Source: Streptomyces sp. NRRL F-2664 (GTDB taxonomy: Bacteria; Actinomycetota; Actinomycetes; Streptomycetales; Streptomycetaceae). From it: a stretch of DNA of 64,000 bases. The stretch spans positions 129,149 to 193,148 of the forward strand of contig NZ_JOFX01000012.1 in NCBI RefSeq assembly GCF_000719345.1, in the 5' to 3' direction. The notes under the pieces are model-generated. The model ran no database searches. It was not told the DNA's origin and saw only the letters and a list, made by a program, of their open reading frames with translations. Shown here in pieces: positions 19,981 to 28,067 of the stretch. Within the stretch, counting starts at the first letter, position 1. Each line of letters begins with the position of its first letter. Both the position numbers and the translations under genes were made by a program.

Positions 19981-20886
19981 ATGTCCTTCAACCAGACCGT
20001 CATCGACGAGTTCCGCGCCCACCAGGGAAAGGTCGGCGGTTACTTCGAGGGCAGCGACCTGCTGCTGCTCACCGTCACCGGCGCCAGGTCCGGCGCCGAG
20101 CGGACCGTTCCGCTCGGCTACGTGCGCCACGAGGACCGCCTGCTGGTCATCGGCTCCAACCTGGGCGGACCGAAGCATCCCGACTGGTACCACAACGTCC
20201 TCGCCAACCCGATGGTCCAGGTGGAGGTCGGTACCGACTCCTTCGAGGCGATCGCGGTGCCCGCCGAGGGCGAGTACCGCGACCGGCTGTTCGCGCACGT
20301 CGTGGCGGTGGAGCCGGGCTACGGCGAGTACCAGGAGAACACCAGCCGCGTGCTGCCGGTGGTGGTGCTGGAGCGCAGCGATCCGGCGCCCGGGGAGGGT
20401 CCGGCGGAGATCCGCAGCCTCGCCGACAAGCTGGTCGAGGTGCACGTGTGGCTGCGCGGGCAGCTGCGGCACGTGAGCGCCGAGGTGGACGCCTACTTCG
20501 AGACACTGGCCGCGCACCGGGGCGACGGGGCCGCGCCGGCGCCGGGACTCGGGCTGCAGATCCGTCAGCACTGCCTGGCCTTCTGCCAGACGCTGGAGAT
20601 CCACCACACCGGCGAGGACGCCCACATGTTCCCCGCCCTCGCGGCGCAGAACCCGCACTTGCAGGACGTCTTCGAGCGGCTGCGGACGGAGCACGTGACG
20701 GTGGCGCGACTGCAGCAGGAACTGAGCGGGCTGCTGGCCGACATAGGCGGTGCGGACCCGGAGCGCTTCCGCAAGGAGTTGGCCCGCATGTCGCAGGAGC
20801 TGAACGCACACCTCGACTACGAGGAGGAGTCGCTGCTGCCCCTGCTCGCGGAGATCCCCTTCCCGCCCGGCCCGCCGGCCTCCTGA
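19981..20886 (+). CDS. F420-type nitroreductase (Ddn-like) fused to a hemerythrin domain
   Basis: A 301-residue two-domain protein. Residues 1-135 match the deazaflavin-dependent nitroreductase family: VTGARSGAERTVPLGYVRHEDRL, then GGPKHPDWYHNVLANP. Residues 140-300 form a four-helix HHE/hemerythrin domain with candidate iron ligands in LRHVSAE, EIHHTGEDAHMFP, RTEHVT and HLDYEEESLLP. The first domain should bind F420 and reduce quinone- or nitro-type substrates; the second should bind a di-iron centre that could sense or use oxygen or nitric oxide. The coupling is inference. It converges on the oxygenase gene. Confidence 0.85.
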   Translation: MSFNQTVIDEFRAHQGKVGGYFEGSDLLLLTVTGARSGAERTVPLGYVRHEDRLLVIGSNLGGPKHPDWYHNVLANPMVQVEVGTDSFEAIAVPAEGEYRDRLFAHVVAVEPGYGEYQENTSRVLPVVVLERSDPAPGEGPAEIRSLADKLVEVHVWLRGQLRHVSAEVDAYFETLAAHRGDGAAPAPGLGLQIRQHCLAFCQTLEIHHTGEDAHMFPALAAQNPHLQDVFERLRTEHVTVARLQQELSGLLADIGGADPERFRKELARMSQELNAHLDYEEESLLPLLAEIPFPPGPPAS

Positions 20887-20893
20887 ACGCGCC

Positions 20894-20931
20894 GTGCCCC
20901 CGGCGGGCCGGTGTCGGACCGCCGGGGGCAC
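20894..20931. terminator. bidirectional hairpin at the left edge of the cluster
   Basis: GTGCCCCCGGCGG (20894-20906) pairs perfectly with CCGCCGGGGGCAC (20919-20931), 13 pairs with a 12-base loop. It sits between convergent stops and separates the core genes from the biosynthetic cluster. Confidence 0.7.
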
Positions 20932-20953
20932 GCACGCGGAGCGCACGGCGCCG

Positions 20954-22153
20954 CTACGGCACGGACGGGCCGAGGGACAGTGCCCGGGCGGCGTACGCGG
21001 CAGCGTTGGGCCCGAACTGGAGCACGATGTGTCCCGCGGCCGAATGCACGTCCCGCCACAGCCGCTGGAGCGGCGAACTCTCGCTGTGCCCCGCCGTCCC
21101 CGAGGCCCGGAACAGCCGGTCCACCGCTCCGACCAGCAGATCGGCCACCAGCGCGCAGTCGCGCTGGGCCCGCGCCGTCTCCAGCTCGGTGATCTCCCGG
21201 CCCGAATCGGCCACGGCCGCGATGCGCTCCAGCAGCAGGCGGGCGGCGTCGATCTCACCGCCCGCCCGGGCGAGGGTCTCCTCGTAGAAGGCCCGGCCGG
21301 GACCCGGCACTCCGGGCCGCTCGGCGCGCAGGCGCTCCTGCGCGTACGCCGACCAGTGCGCGAGGGCTCCCTCGGCGGCGCCGAGCATCGGCAGGCAGAA
21401 GAACAGCCCGTTCACGGCGGCGAGCGGCACGACCGGGACGGCTCGTGCTGCTCCGCCCCCGCCGGCAGGCCCGTCCCCTCCCGCACCCGTGCCGTCCGCG
21501 AGGGCGCGCCCGGCCATCAGGTCATCGGCGGGGAAGGACATCTCGCCCGGGACGTGGACGTCGTCGACGGTGAGCGTGTGGCTGCCCGTCGCCCGCATGC
21601 CGATGTCGGACCAGGTCCGCTCGACGGCGTAGGCGGAGCGCGGCACGGCGAAGATCCGGCGCTCGGCCGGGGCGTCGGGAGTCTTGGCCAGGCCGAGCAC
21701 GAGCGCCCAGTCGGCGTGCTCGACGGCGCTGACGTACGGCCAGGTCCCCGTCAGCCGCCAGCCGCCGTCGTCCGGCAGGGCGCGGCCGCGCGGCGAGACG
21801 GAGCCGACGACCAGGGTGTCGGGCCCGTCCTGCCAGAGGCGCTTGCGGCCCTCGCGGGGGAGGAAACCGGCCATCCGGGAGAGGCTGAGGGCGATGGAGG
21901 CGCACCACGCGGTGGCCGGACAGGACGCCCCGAGCGTGGTGAGTGCGTCCGTGAGCGCACGGAAGCCGCCGCCGCGGCCCCCGTGGTCGAGGGGCACGAA
22001 GTGACGGGCGAAACCGGCATCCAGCAGGGCCCGTACGACGTCCGGATCCAACGAGCGGGCGGCCTCGGCCGCTTCGGCGCGGCCGGCCGCGAGGCCGGCC
22101 ACCTCTGCGGCGGTGAGGGCCGGTTCGGGCGCTGACGGTGGCTGCTGGGGCAT
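20954..22153 (-). CDS. ActVA-ORF5-like flavin-dependent oxygenase of the cluster
   Basis: A 399-residue protein of the acyl-CoA-dehydrogenase fold, group D (two-component) flavin monooxygenases. Stretches such as DPDVVRALLDAGFARHFVP, TAWCASIALSLSRMAGFLP, GTWPYVSAVEHADWAL and RATGSHTL closely follow ActVA-ORF5, the actinorhodin aromatic hydroxylase, and its granaticin/medermycin counterparts. It would hydroxylate the polyketide ring using reduced FMN from a separate reductase. No ActVB-type reductase is in the window. A Gly/Ala-rich insert (about 225-245) is unusual. Upstream is a four-heptamer SARP-type operator. Confidence 0.85.
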   Translation of the reverse strand: MPQQPPSAPEPALTAAEVAGLAAGRAEAAEAARSLDPDVVRALLDAGFARHFVPLDHGGRGGGFRALTDALTTLGASCPATAWCASIALSLSRMAGFLPREGRKRLWQDGPDTLVVGSVSPRGRALPDDGGWRLTGTWPYVSAVEHADWALVLGLAKTPDAPAERRIFAVPRSAYAVERTWSDIGMRATGSHTLTVDDVHVPGEMSFPADDLMAGRALADGTGAGGDGPAGGGGAARAVPVVPLAAVNGLFFCLPMLGAAEGALAHWSAYAQERLRAERPGVPGPGRAFYEETLARAGGEIDAARLLLERIAAVADSGREITELETARAQRDCALVADLLVGAVDRLFRASGTAGHSESSPLQRLWRDVHSAAGHIVLQFGPNAAAYAARALSLGPSVP

Positions 22154-22198
22154 GGGCCGGCTCTCCTTGCGGTCGGTGCGAGGAGCCAACGTCGACCG

Positions 22199-22252
22199 AT
22201 CCGATCGGGCACGGCTACAGGTCCCCTAGGGCAGCGCTACAGCCGCACTAGA
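22199..22252 (-). promoter_or_regulatory. SARP-type operator and -10 for the oxygenase gene
   Basis: Read toward the gene, heptamers TCTAGTG, TGTAGCG, CCTAGGG and TGTAGCC repeat every 11 bases (22246-22252, 22235-22241, 22224-22230, 22213-22219). Exactly 8 bases after the last comes TCGGAT (22199-22204), a near-match to a TAGGAT -10. Phased heptamers replacing the -35 with an 8-base gap to the -10 is the known layout of SARP-activated promoters. Confidence 0.75.
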
Positions 22253-22457
22253 GCGGCGTGCGCCGCGTGGGACATATGTCACAGCACCCGCCGACCGGTC
22301 GGCGGCGGAGGCGGAGGGCAGCCATGGAGACCGGTCGGTACGGCCGGGTCGGGCACCCGCCCACTCTTCCCGCGCGCTTTATCACAAAGCGGCGGAGGAT
22401 GTGAATCCGGCACCCGGAATCACCGATCCGGAACCTCTCCGACCGGTCATACTTTAC

Positions 22458-22486
22458 TTGATCTTGGGTTGTCGAAGTCGTAGCCT
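22458..22486 (+). promoter_or_regulatory. promoter of the SARP gene
   Basis: TTGATC at 22458-22463 and TAGCCT at 22481-22486 are 17 bases apart, in an AT-richer patch. Transcription would start near 22493, 55 bases before the ATG. Confidence 0.55.
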
Positions 22487-22547
22487 GGCGAGACGTCGGG
22501 CCGGCTCCCCACGCATGGCCCGATCTTGCCATCGGGGGTTTTACAGA

Positions 22548-23384
22548 ATGTCAAAAGATTCCTCTCGACCGTCGGAGTCCCTACCGTTCGCGGAAATCAG
22601 CGTTCTCGGACCATTGAGCGTCGAATTCAACGGACAGTCCATCGTGCCCACCGCGGGAAAACCGCGGCAACTGCTCGCCCTCCTCGCCCTGCGCTGCGGC
22701 CGGGTCGTCCAGGTCCCGACCCTGATGGAGGAGGTGTGGGGCGAGGACATCCCCCGCAGCGGGATGACCACCCTGCAGACCTACGTCCTCCACCTGCGCA
22801 GACTCATCGTCGAAGCCCTGCCCGAGGGCTCGGAGCGCACTCCGAAGGACCTCCTGGCCACCCGGTTCAACGGCTATCAGCTCTCCGTCAAGCCGAAGTC
22901 GTTCGACCTGGTCGAATTCGAGTCACTGGCTGGATCCGGTGACAACGCGCTGGAGCGCGGGGACGCCGAGGCGGCCTCGAAACACCTCCACAAGGCATTG
23001 GAATTGTGGCGTGGTCCGGCATTGATGGACGTGCCGGTGGGCCGGGTTCTTTCCATGGAACTCATGGGTCTCAACGAAGTAAGAATGCGCGTTCTCGAGC
23101 AGCGAATTCTCGCGGATCTCTGGCTCGGCAAGAGTGCGAGTCTCGTTCCGGAACTGCGCAAGCTCGTGGAACAGCATCCGCTGCACGAGAAGCTCGCCGC
23201 GTGCCTCATGATCGCCCACCAGCGGTCGGGGTCGGGCTGGCGCGCCCTGGAGGTCTTCCGCGATCTGCGCAAGGCCTTGATCAACGAGCTGGGCGTCGAG
23301 CCGTCCGGCCGGCTCCAGAGCCTGCACCAGGAGCTGCTGTCGAACGCCACCGACCTGTCGCTGCGCGAATACGTCCTGACGTGA
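22548..23384 (+). CDS. SARP-family pathway activator (ActII-ORF4/DnrI type)
   Basis: A 278-residue Streptomyces antibiotic regulatory protein. The OmpR-like winged helix covers about 15-110 (ISVLGPLSVEF, GKPRQLLALLALRCGRVV, TLQTYVLHLRRL) and the bacterial transcriptional activator domain follows (about 118-265, SKHLHKALELWRGPALMDVP). It has no ATPase domain, so it is a short SARP. It should switch on the cluster by binding 11-bp-phased heptamers, of which six sets are visible. Its stop overlaps the cyclase GTG by 4 bases, so activator and cyclase are co-translated. No TTA codon was noticed. Confidence 0.92.
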   Translation: MSKDSSRPSESLPFAEISVLGPLSVEFNGQSIVPTAGKPRQLLALLALRCGRVVQVPTLMEEVWGEDIPRSGMTTLQTYVLHLRRLIVEALPEGSERTPKDLLATRFNGYQLSVKPKSFDLVEFESLAGSGDNALERGDAEAASKHLHKALELWRGPALMDVPVGRVLSMELMGLNEVRMRVLEQRILADLWLGKSASLVPELRKLVEQHPLHEKLAACLMIAHQRSGSGWRALEVFRDLRKALINELGVEPSGRLQSLHQELLSNATDLSLREYVLT

Positions 23385-24310
23385 GCGCGCACGGGGCAGG
23401 GGTGCTCAGCGAGGTCGCCGACGGTGTGTTCGCCTACGTCCAGCCGGACGGCAGCTGGTGCGTGAACAACGCCGGCCTCGTCGTCTCCGAGGGCCGGGCG
23501 GTCCTGGTCGACACGGCGGCGACCGAGGCACGCGCGCGCAGCCTGCGCGCAGCGGTCGTGGCCCGGGGCAGGCCGGTCCCGCACGCGGTGGTCAACACCC
23601 ACTCGCACGGGGACCACACCTTCGGAAACTTCGTCTTCCCGGAAGCGGCCGTGTACGCGCACCACGAGACGCGGCGGGAGATGGCGGCAGCCGGCCTCCA
23701 CCTCACCGGGCTGTGGCCGGAGGTCGAGTGGGGGGCGCTCGAAGTGGTGCTCCCGGAGGTGACCTACCAGCGCGAACTCACTCTCCATGTCGGGGCAGTG
23801 ACGGCGCGTCTGATCCACCTGGAGGTGGCCCACAGCACGAACGACACCGCCGTATGGGTGCCCGAGCGGCGGGTGCTGTTCACCGGGGACGTGGTCATGT
23901 CCGGGGTGACGCCGTTCCTGCCGATGGGGTCCGTGGCCGGTTCGCTGCGGGCGATCGCGCGCATGCGGGCCCTCGACCCGGCGGTGGTCGTGGCCGGGCA
24001 CGGCGTGGTCGGCGGCATCGAGGTCCTCGACACGACGGAGGCCTACCTGCACTGGCTGCAGGAACTGGCCCGCCAGGGCGTGTCCGCGGGGCTGACGGCG
24101 CCGGAGGCGGCCCGGGAGGCGGATCTCGGGCCCTTCGCCGGCCTGCTCGACGCCGAGCGGATCGTGCCCAACCTGTACCGGGCGTTCGCCGAGGAACGGG
24201 GCCGCACGCACGGCGGGGCACTGGACATGTCGGCCGTCATCGCCGAGATGGACACGGTGTTCGAGGAGATGGCCGCCTACCGGGGCGCTCCCCTGGCCTG
24301 CCACGCCTGA
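23381..24310 (+). CDS. ActIV-like metallo-beta-lactamase-fold second-ring cyclase
   Basis: A 309-residue MBL-fold protein with the zinc motif THSHGDHTFGN (about 70) and later metal ligands His and Asp in HSTNDT and FTGDVVMSG. Several stretches (GSWCVNNAGLVV, VVMSGVTPF, ADLGPFAGLLDAERIVPNL) follow ActIV of actinorhodin, the enzyme that closes the second ring and releases the octaketide from the ACP. This is the strongest single pointer to a benzoisochromanequinone-type product. The GTG start overlaps the SARP stop. Confidence 0.85.
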   Translation: MSAHGAGVLSEVADGVFAYVQPDGSWCVNNAGLVVSEGRAVLVDTAATEARARSLRAAVVARGRPVPHAVVNTHSHGDHTFGNFVFPEAAVYAHHETRREMAAAGLHLTGLWPEVEWGALEVVLPEVTYQRELTLHVGAVTARLIHLEVAHSTNDTAVWVPERRVLFTGDVVMSGVTPFLPMGSVAGSLRAIARMRALDPAVVVAGHGVVGGIEVLDTTEAYLHWLQELARQGVSAGLTAPEAAREADLGPFAGLLDAERIVPNLYRAFAEERGRTHGGALDMSAVIAEMDTVFEEMAAYRGAPLACHA

Positions 24311-24340
24311 CACCGCCGCGGGACGGGGCCGTGGCTCGGC

Positions 24341-24775
24341 TTGACGGTGCTTCGAGCGGCTCTTGAGGAACTGCTCACAGGATCGGCGACGCCCGCGGGC
24401 GCCCGGCCCCCCCCCAGGTGCCCGGGCGCCCCGCTCCGTCGTACCCCCCGCACCCGAGCCGGCATCGTCGCCGAACTGCACTCCTTCCACGAGCGGTTCG
24501 CCGCCGACCCGGTCCAGCGTCGGCACTGGTTCAACATGATCGACCTCAGCCCGCGCGAGGACGGCGCCTTCGACGCCGTGTTCTACGCCCTGGTGCTCAC
24601 CGTCCGGCCCGGGATCAAGGAGCCGGAGGTCGGACCCAGCTGCCTGGTCCGCGACGTCCTGGAGATCGAGGACGGCCGCGTGCGCAACCGCTCCCGCCGC
24701 GTCGAGCACGACCAGCACGTCCAGCACCCCTCCCCCGCCCCGCACATCCCGACCGCCCGGCACGCGGCCCGTTGA
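24341..24775 (+). CDS. SnoaL/NTF2-like protein, N-terminal half unusually short
   Basis: A 144-residue protein from a TTG (GTG at 24347 possible); no good ribosome site marks the start. From about residue 40 it reads as an NTF2/SnoaL-like or ring-hydroxylase beta-like fold (ELHSFHERFAADP, HWFNMIDLSPREDGAF, FYALVLTV, LEIEDGRVRNRSRRVEHD). Such proteins in aromatic polyketide clusters act as cyclases, hydroxylase partners or sugar/ring-processing enzymes. The first 40 residues are Pro/Arg-rich and lack the usual helices. They span a run of nine Cs at 24407-24415, so a missing segment or frameshift there is possible. Confidence 0.6.
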   Translation: MTVLRAALEELLTGSATPAGARPPPRCPGAPLRRTPRTRAGIVAELHSFHERFAADPVQRRHWFNMIDLSPREDGAFDAVFYALVLTVRPGIKEPEVGPSCLVRDVLEIEDGRVRNRSRRVEHDQHVQHPSPAPHIPTARHAAR

Positions 24776-24825
24776 GCGGCCGCTGCGGCGCGCCCCACGG
24801 CCGTCCTCCGAAGGGAGAACCCCCC

Positions 24826-25557
24826 ATGACCCGCACCCCCGTAGCCCTGGTGACCGGATCCTCGTCCGGAATCGGCGCCGCCGTCGCCCGCAGGCTCTCC
24901 GCCGAGGGGATGACGGTGGTGGTCAACGCGGCCAGGAGTGTCGACGCGGGCCGCCGGCTCGCCGCGTCCCTGCCCGACGCACGCTTCGTCCAGGCCGACA
25001 TCTCCGACGAGGACCAGGCGCGGCGGCTGCTGGACGAGGTCGCCGACACCTACGGAGCCCTCGACCTGCTGGTCAACAACGCCGGTGTCACCCGGGCCAT
25101 CCCGCACAACGACCTGGAGGCCGCCACCGCGGAGGTGTGGCGCACCATCCTCGGGGTCAACGTCGTCGGCACCTGGCAGACCACGGTGGCCGCCATGCCG
25201 CTGCTGCGCGCCTCCGGCGCCGGCCACGTCGTCAACATCTCCTCCGTCGCCGGCGTCCGGCCGGCCGGCAGTTCCGTTCCCTACGCGGTCAGCAAGGCCG
25301 CCGTGAACCACATGACCCGGCTGCTGGCCGCGGCTGTCGGCCCCGAGGTGCGGGTGAACGCCATCGCCCCCGGGCTCGTCGACACGCCGTGGACGGAGAC
25401 CTTCACCGAGATCCGCGAGCGGGTCCGCGAAGCCGTTCCGCTGCGCCGCACCGGCACCCCGGAGGACATCGCCGAACTGGTGGTGGGCCTGCACCGGGCC
25501 GCCTACACCACCGGCGAGGTCGTACTCGCCGACGGCGGCGCCCACCTGCTGATCTGA
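24826..25557 (+). CDS. short-chain dehydrogenase/reductase (FabG-like, possible RED2)
   Basis: A 243-residue classical SDR: nucleotide site TGSSSGIG (about 10-17), NNAG, catalytic Ser in NISSVAG and Tyr-Lys in YAVSKAA, and C-terminal LADGGAHLLI. GAAGGGAGA lies 11 bases before the ATG. Since an ActIII-like ketoreductase is also present, this second SDR could be the counterpart of granaticin gra-ORF6 (RED2), which sets the pyran-ring C-3 alcohol in place of ActVI-ORF1. That is an inference from context. It could instead tailor the ring or the sugar. Confidence 0.82.
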   Translation: MTRTPVALVTGSSSGIGAAVARRLSAEGMTVVVNAARSVDAGRRLAASLPDARFVQADISDEDQARRLLDEVADTYGALDLLVNNAGVTRAIPHNDLEAATAEVWRTILGVNVVGTWQTTVAAMPLLRASGAGHVVNISSVAGVRPAGSSVPYAVSKAAVNHMTRLLAAAVGPEVRVNAIAPGLVDTPWTETFTEIRERVREAVPLRRTGTPEDIAELVVGLHRAAYTTGEVVLADGGAHLLI

Positions 25558-25571
25558 GAGGACGACACACC

Positions 25572-26606
25572 GTGAAGCTTGGCGTGAACCTGAGTTACCA
25601 GGGCGCCGCGGAGCTGGCCGTCGCGGCCGAACGCCTCGGCTACGACGTGGCCCTGGCCCCCGAGGGCTACCGCTCGGACGCCGCCAGCGTGCTCGGCCTG
25701 GTGGCGGGGCGGACCGGGCGGATCGCCCTCGGCTCGGCCGTGATGCAGATCCCCGCCCGCAGCCCGGCGCTGGCCGCGCTGACCGCCGCGACCCTCCAGT
25801 CGCTCTCGGGCGGTCGCTTCCGACTGGGCCTGGGCGTGTCCAACCCGGATGTGTCCGAGGGCTGGTACGGGGTCCCGTTCGCGGAGCCCCTGGCGCGGAC
25901 CCGGGAGTACGTGGAGATCGTACGGCGGGCCCTGACGGGCGAGCCGGTCCGCTACGAGGGCCGGCACTACCGGCTGCCGTCCTCCGGATCCGGTGCGGCC
26001 CCGCTGCACGTGATCACGGAGCCGGCCGGTGCGCCCGTACCGGTGTACCTGGGGGCGGTCGGGCCGGGGAACCTGACGCTGGCCGGTGAGATCGCCGACG
26101 GGTGGATCGGGGTGTTCGCCGCTCCCGAGCAGGTCGCCGAGTCGGTGGCGCACATCGTGGCGGGGCGGGCACGGGCCGGGAAGCCGATGGCGGACTTCGA
26201 CGTGATGCCCTGCCTGGGCACCGCGATCGGCGAGGACGCCGGCAGCTGCGTCGACCGGCTGCGGGCGCACTACGCCTACCTCATGGGCATCGGCGCCCCG
26301 GAGCGGAACTTCTACATCGCGCTCGCCACGCGGCTGGGCTTCGGGGAGCAGGCCGCCGAGGTGGGCAGGCTCGCCGGCCGGGGCGACCGGGCAGGGGCCG
26401 CTGCCGCGGTACCGGCCGGCTTCGTGGAGCTGACCGCGCTGACCGGGCCGGTGGACCGGGTCGCGGAGCGGATGCGGCAGTACGCGGAGGCGGGCGTGAC
26501 CACGCTCGGCATCATGATCTCCGCGATGGCAGGCGGTACGCAGGAGCGGATCGCGGTCCTGGAGGGCGCGATGGCGGCGCTGGAACGGTCGGGTGTGCGC
26601 GACTGA
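25572..26606 (+). CDS. LLM-class F420-dependent oxidoreductase
   Basis: A 344-residue luciferase-like TIM-barrel protein, starting at a GTG 14 bases after the SDR stop. Hallmarks are LGVNLSYQGAAELAVAAERLGYD, GSAVMQIPARSPALAALTAATL and GGRFRLGLGVSNP, then a C-terminal TLGIMISAMAG. Members use F420 (or FMN) for hydride transfer. In this cluster it may reduce an enone or quinone of the polyketide, a step done by ActVI-type reductases in actinorhodin. The substrate is unknown. Confidence 0.85.
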   Translation: MKLGVNLSYQGAAELAVAAERLGYDVALAPEGYRSDAASVLGLVAGRTGRIALGSAVMQIPARSPALAALTAATLQSLSGGRFRLGLGVSNPDVSEGWYGVPFAEPLARTREYVEIVRRALTGEPVRYEGRHYRLPSSGSGAAPLHVITEPAGAPVPVYLGAVGPGNLTLAGEIADGWIGVFAAPEQVAESVAHIVAGRARAGKPMADFDVMPCLGTAIGEDAGSCVDRLRAHYAYLMGIGAPERNFYIALATRLGFGEQAAEVGRLAGRGDRAGAAAAVPAGFVELTALTGPVDRVAERMRQYAEAGVTTLGIMISAMAGGTQERIAVLEGAMAALERSGVRD

Positions 26607-26637
26607 CGAGGTACCGCCGCCTGCGGCGGCACCGCAA

Positions 26638-26671
26638 GCGGGCGGGGCACCCGAGGAGGTGCCCCGCCCGC
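26638..26671. terminator. terminator between the SARP operon and glycosyltransferase 1
   Basis: GCGGGCGGGGCACC (26638-26651) and GGTGCCCCGCCCGC (26658-26671) form a perfect 14-pair stem with a 6-base loop, between convergent stops. Confidence 0.75.
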
Positions 26672-26800
26672 GGGCGTCCGCCCACCGCTGCCGTCCCGGC
26701 GTGGTCGAGGCTCCCCCTGCGCACGACCCGGGCCCCGGGCCCTGTCCGCACGGTCCCGCCCGGCGTCCCGAGCGGCCGGAGCCACGCTGTGGGACCCTGC

Positions 26801-28030
26801 CTAGGCCGCCACGCCCGCCGTGATGCGGTCGATCAGTTCGGCCGGGGAGGGCTGTGCGGCCATCTCATGGCGCACCTGCGCGGCGGCGTGCCGGAAGGAC
26901 TCCTCGGTGAGGAGGCGGACGGCAGCCGCGGTGATCCGGGCGGCGTCCGCCGTCGCCGGTGCCACGGCGAGCCCCACGCCGCGGTCGGTCACCCGGCGGG
27001 CGCACAGTTCGTTGTCCGCGCCGCTGGGGACCAGCAGTTGCGGTACGCCGTAGTGCAGGGCGGCCGCGGTGGTGCCCGATCCACCGTGGTGGACCACGAG
27101 CGCGCAGTCGCGCAGGATTCCGGAGAGCGGTACGAACCCGGCGGGCACCAGGTTGGCCGGCAGCGGGCCCAGCGCGGCGAGGTCGGTCTCGTCGTCGGCG
27201 AGGACCACGTCCGCGTCCAGAGCGGCGAGGGCGTCGACGAGGAGCCGCAGGGCGTCGGTGCCGCCGGGCAGCAGGGGTGCGACGGTGCCGAGGGTGAGGC
27301 AGATGCGGGGCCTGGTGGGCCTGCGCAGCGCCCACTCGGGCAGCACGGCGCCGCCGTTGTAGGGCACGTAGCGCATCGGCAGCCACGGCACTCCGTCGTA
27401 CGGGTCGGCCTCCTCGTGTTCCAGGCCGCCGAGGCTGGGGGCGCGCGGGTCGATCCGGCCGAGGAGGTCCGGTTCGCGTTCGCCGAGACCGAGCTCCTGG
27501 CGCAGGCGCAGGACGACGGGGCTGTCGTCGGGGACGACACCGAACCGGGGATTGGTCCGGGCGGCTTCGCGCACGCCCGGATCGCGCATCGACCAGGACA
27601 CCCGGTTGCCGACCTCCAGTGCGGGCACGCCGAGGGCCACGGCGGCCAGTTTGCCGGCCTGGTGGTCGGAGCAGTAGACGACGAGATCGGCGCCGAAGTC
27701 GCGGCCGGCGTCGACGGTTCCCCTGGTCATCGCGAGGGTGAACAGGTCGAACGGGCGCATCGCGCGGGCGAGTTCCCAGTACCCCTCCGGCAGGCCGGCT
27801 GCGTCGTCTCCCCCGGGCGCGGGCGCGTCGGGACCTGCGACCAGGTCCTCGCCGACGTCGCGGAGGGGGAAGACGTCGACCACCGGTGCCCCCGCCCAGG
27901 CGGCCGCCTTCGCCATGTGGGCGGTGGTGGCGATCAGGATTTCGTGGCCCGCCGCGCGTGCCGCCCAGACGAGCGGTACGAGGGGCAGCATCAGCCCGTA
28001 TCCCGGTGCGGCCGGAAACAGGATCCGCAT
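26801..28030 (-). CDS. GT1-family glycosyltransferase 1
   Basis: A 409-residue GT-B glycosyltransferase of the antibiotic type (UDPGT/MGT-like). The N-terminus MRILFPAAPGYGLMLPLVPL and the C-terminal donor motif VVHHGGSGTTAAALHYGVPQLLVP are clear. It should attach an NDP-deoxysugar to the aromatic aglycone. The gene lies 37 bases after the broken serine hydrolase and is probably in its transcript, driven by the heptamer array near 29100. A second glycosyltransferase in the cluster implies two sugars or a two-protein system. No auxiliary P450-like partner is seen. Confidence 0.9.
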   Translation of the reverse strand: MRILFPAAPGYGLMLPLVPLVWAARAAGHEILIATTAHMAKAAAWAGAPVVDVFPLRDVGEDLVAGPDAPAPGGDDAAGLPEGYWELARAMRPFDLFTLAMTRGTVDAGRDFGADLVVYCSDHQAGKLAAVALGVPALEVGNRVSWSMRDPGVREAARTNPRFGVVPDDSPVVLRLRQELGLGEREPDLLGRIDPRAPSLGGLEHEEADPYDGVPWLPMRYVPYNGGAVLPEWALRRPTRPRICLTLGTVAPLLPGGTDALRLLVDALAALDADVVLADDETDLAALGPLPANLVPAGFVPLSGILRDCALVVHHGGSGTTAAALHYGVPQLLVPSGADNELCARRVTDRGVGLAVAPATADAARITAAAVRLLTEESFRHAAAQVRHEMAAQPSPAELIDRITAGVAA

Positions 28031-28067
28031 GGAGGACTCCTTCAGATTAGGACGCTGCGATGATTCT

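Larger units (their letters stand above)
22154..22547. other. divergent control region between oxygenase and SARP genes
   Basis: 394 bases without a gene. The left half holds the heptamer array serving the oxygenase. The right half is AT-richer (around 22375-22470) and holds the SARP promoter. A ScbR-like or other autoregulator box was looked for and not recognised. Confidence 0.55.

Noticed and set aside
22401..22547. Upstream extension of the SARP protein (frame open to 22401)
   Set aside because: Extra residues do not resemble SARP N-termini, the promoter lies inside that stretch, and the ATG at 22548 gives a normal short SARP.
24341..24775. Scoring the NTF2-like gene as a pseudogene
   Set aside because: The C-terminal half is intact and in frame with a start; shortening alone is not proof of loss.
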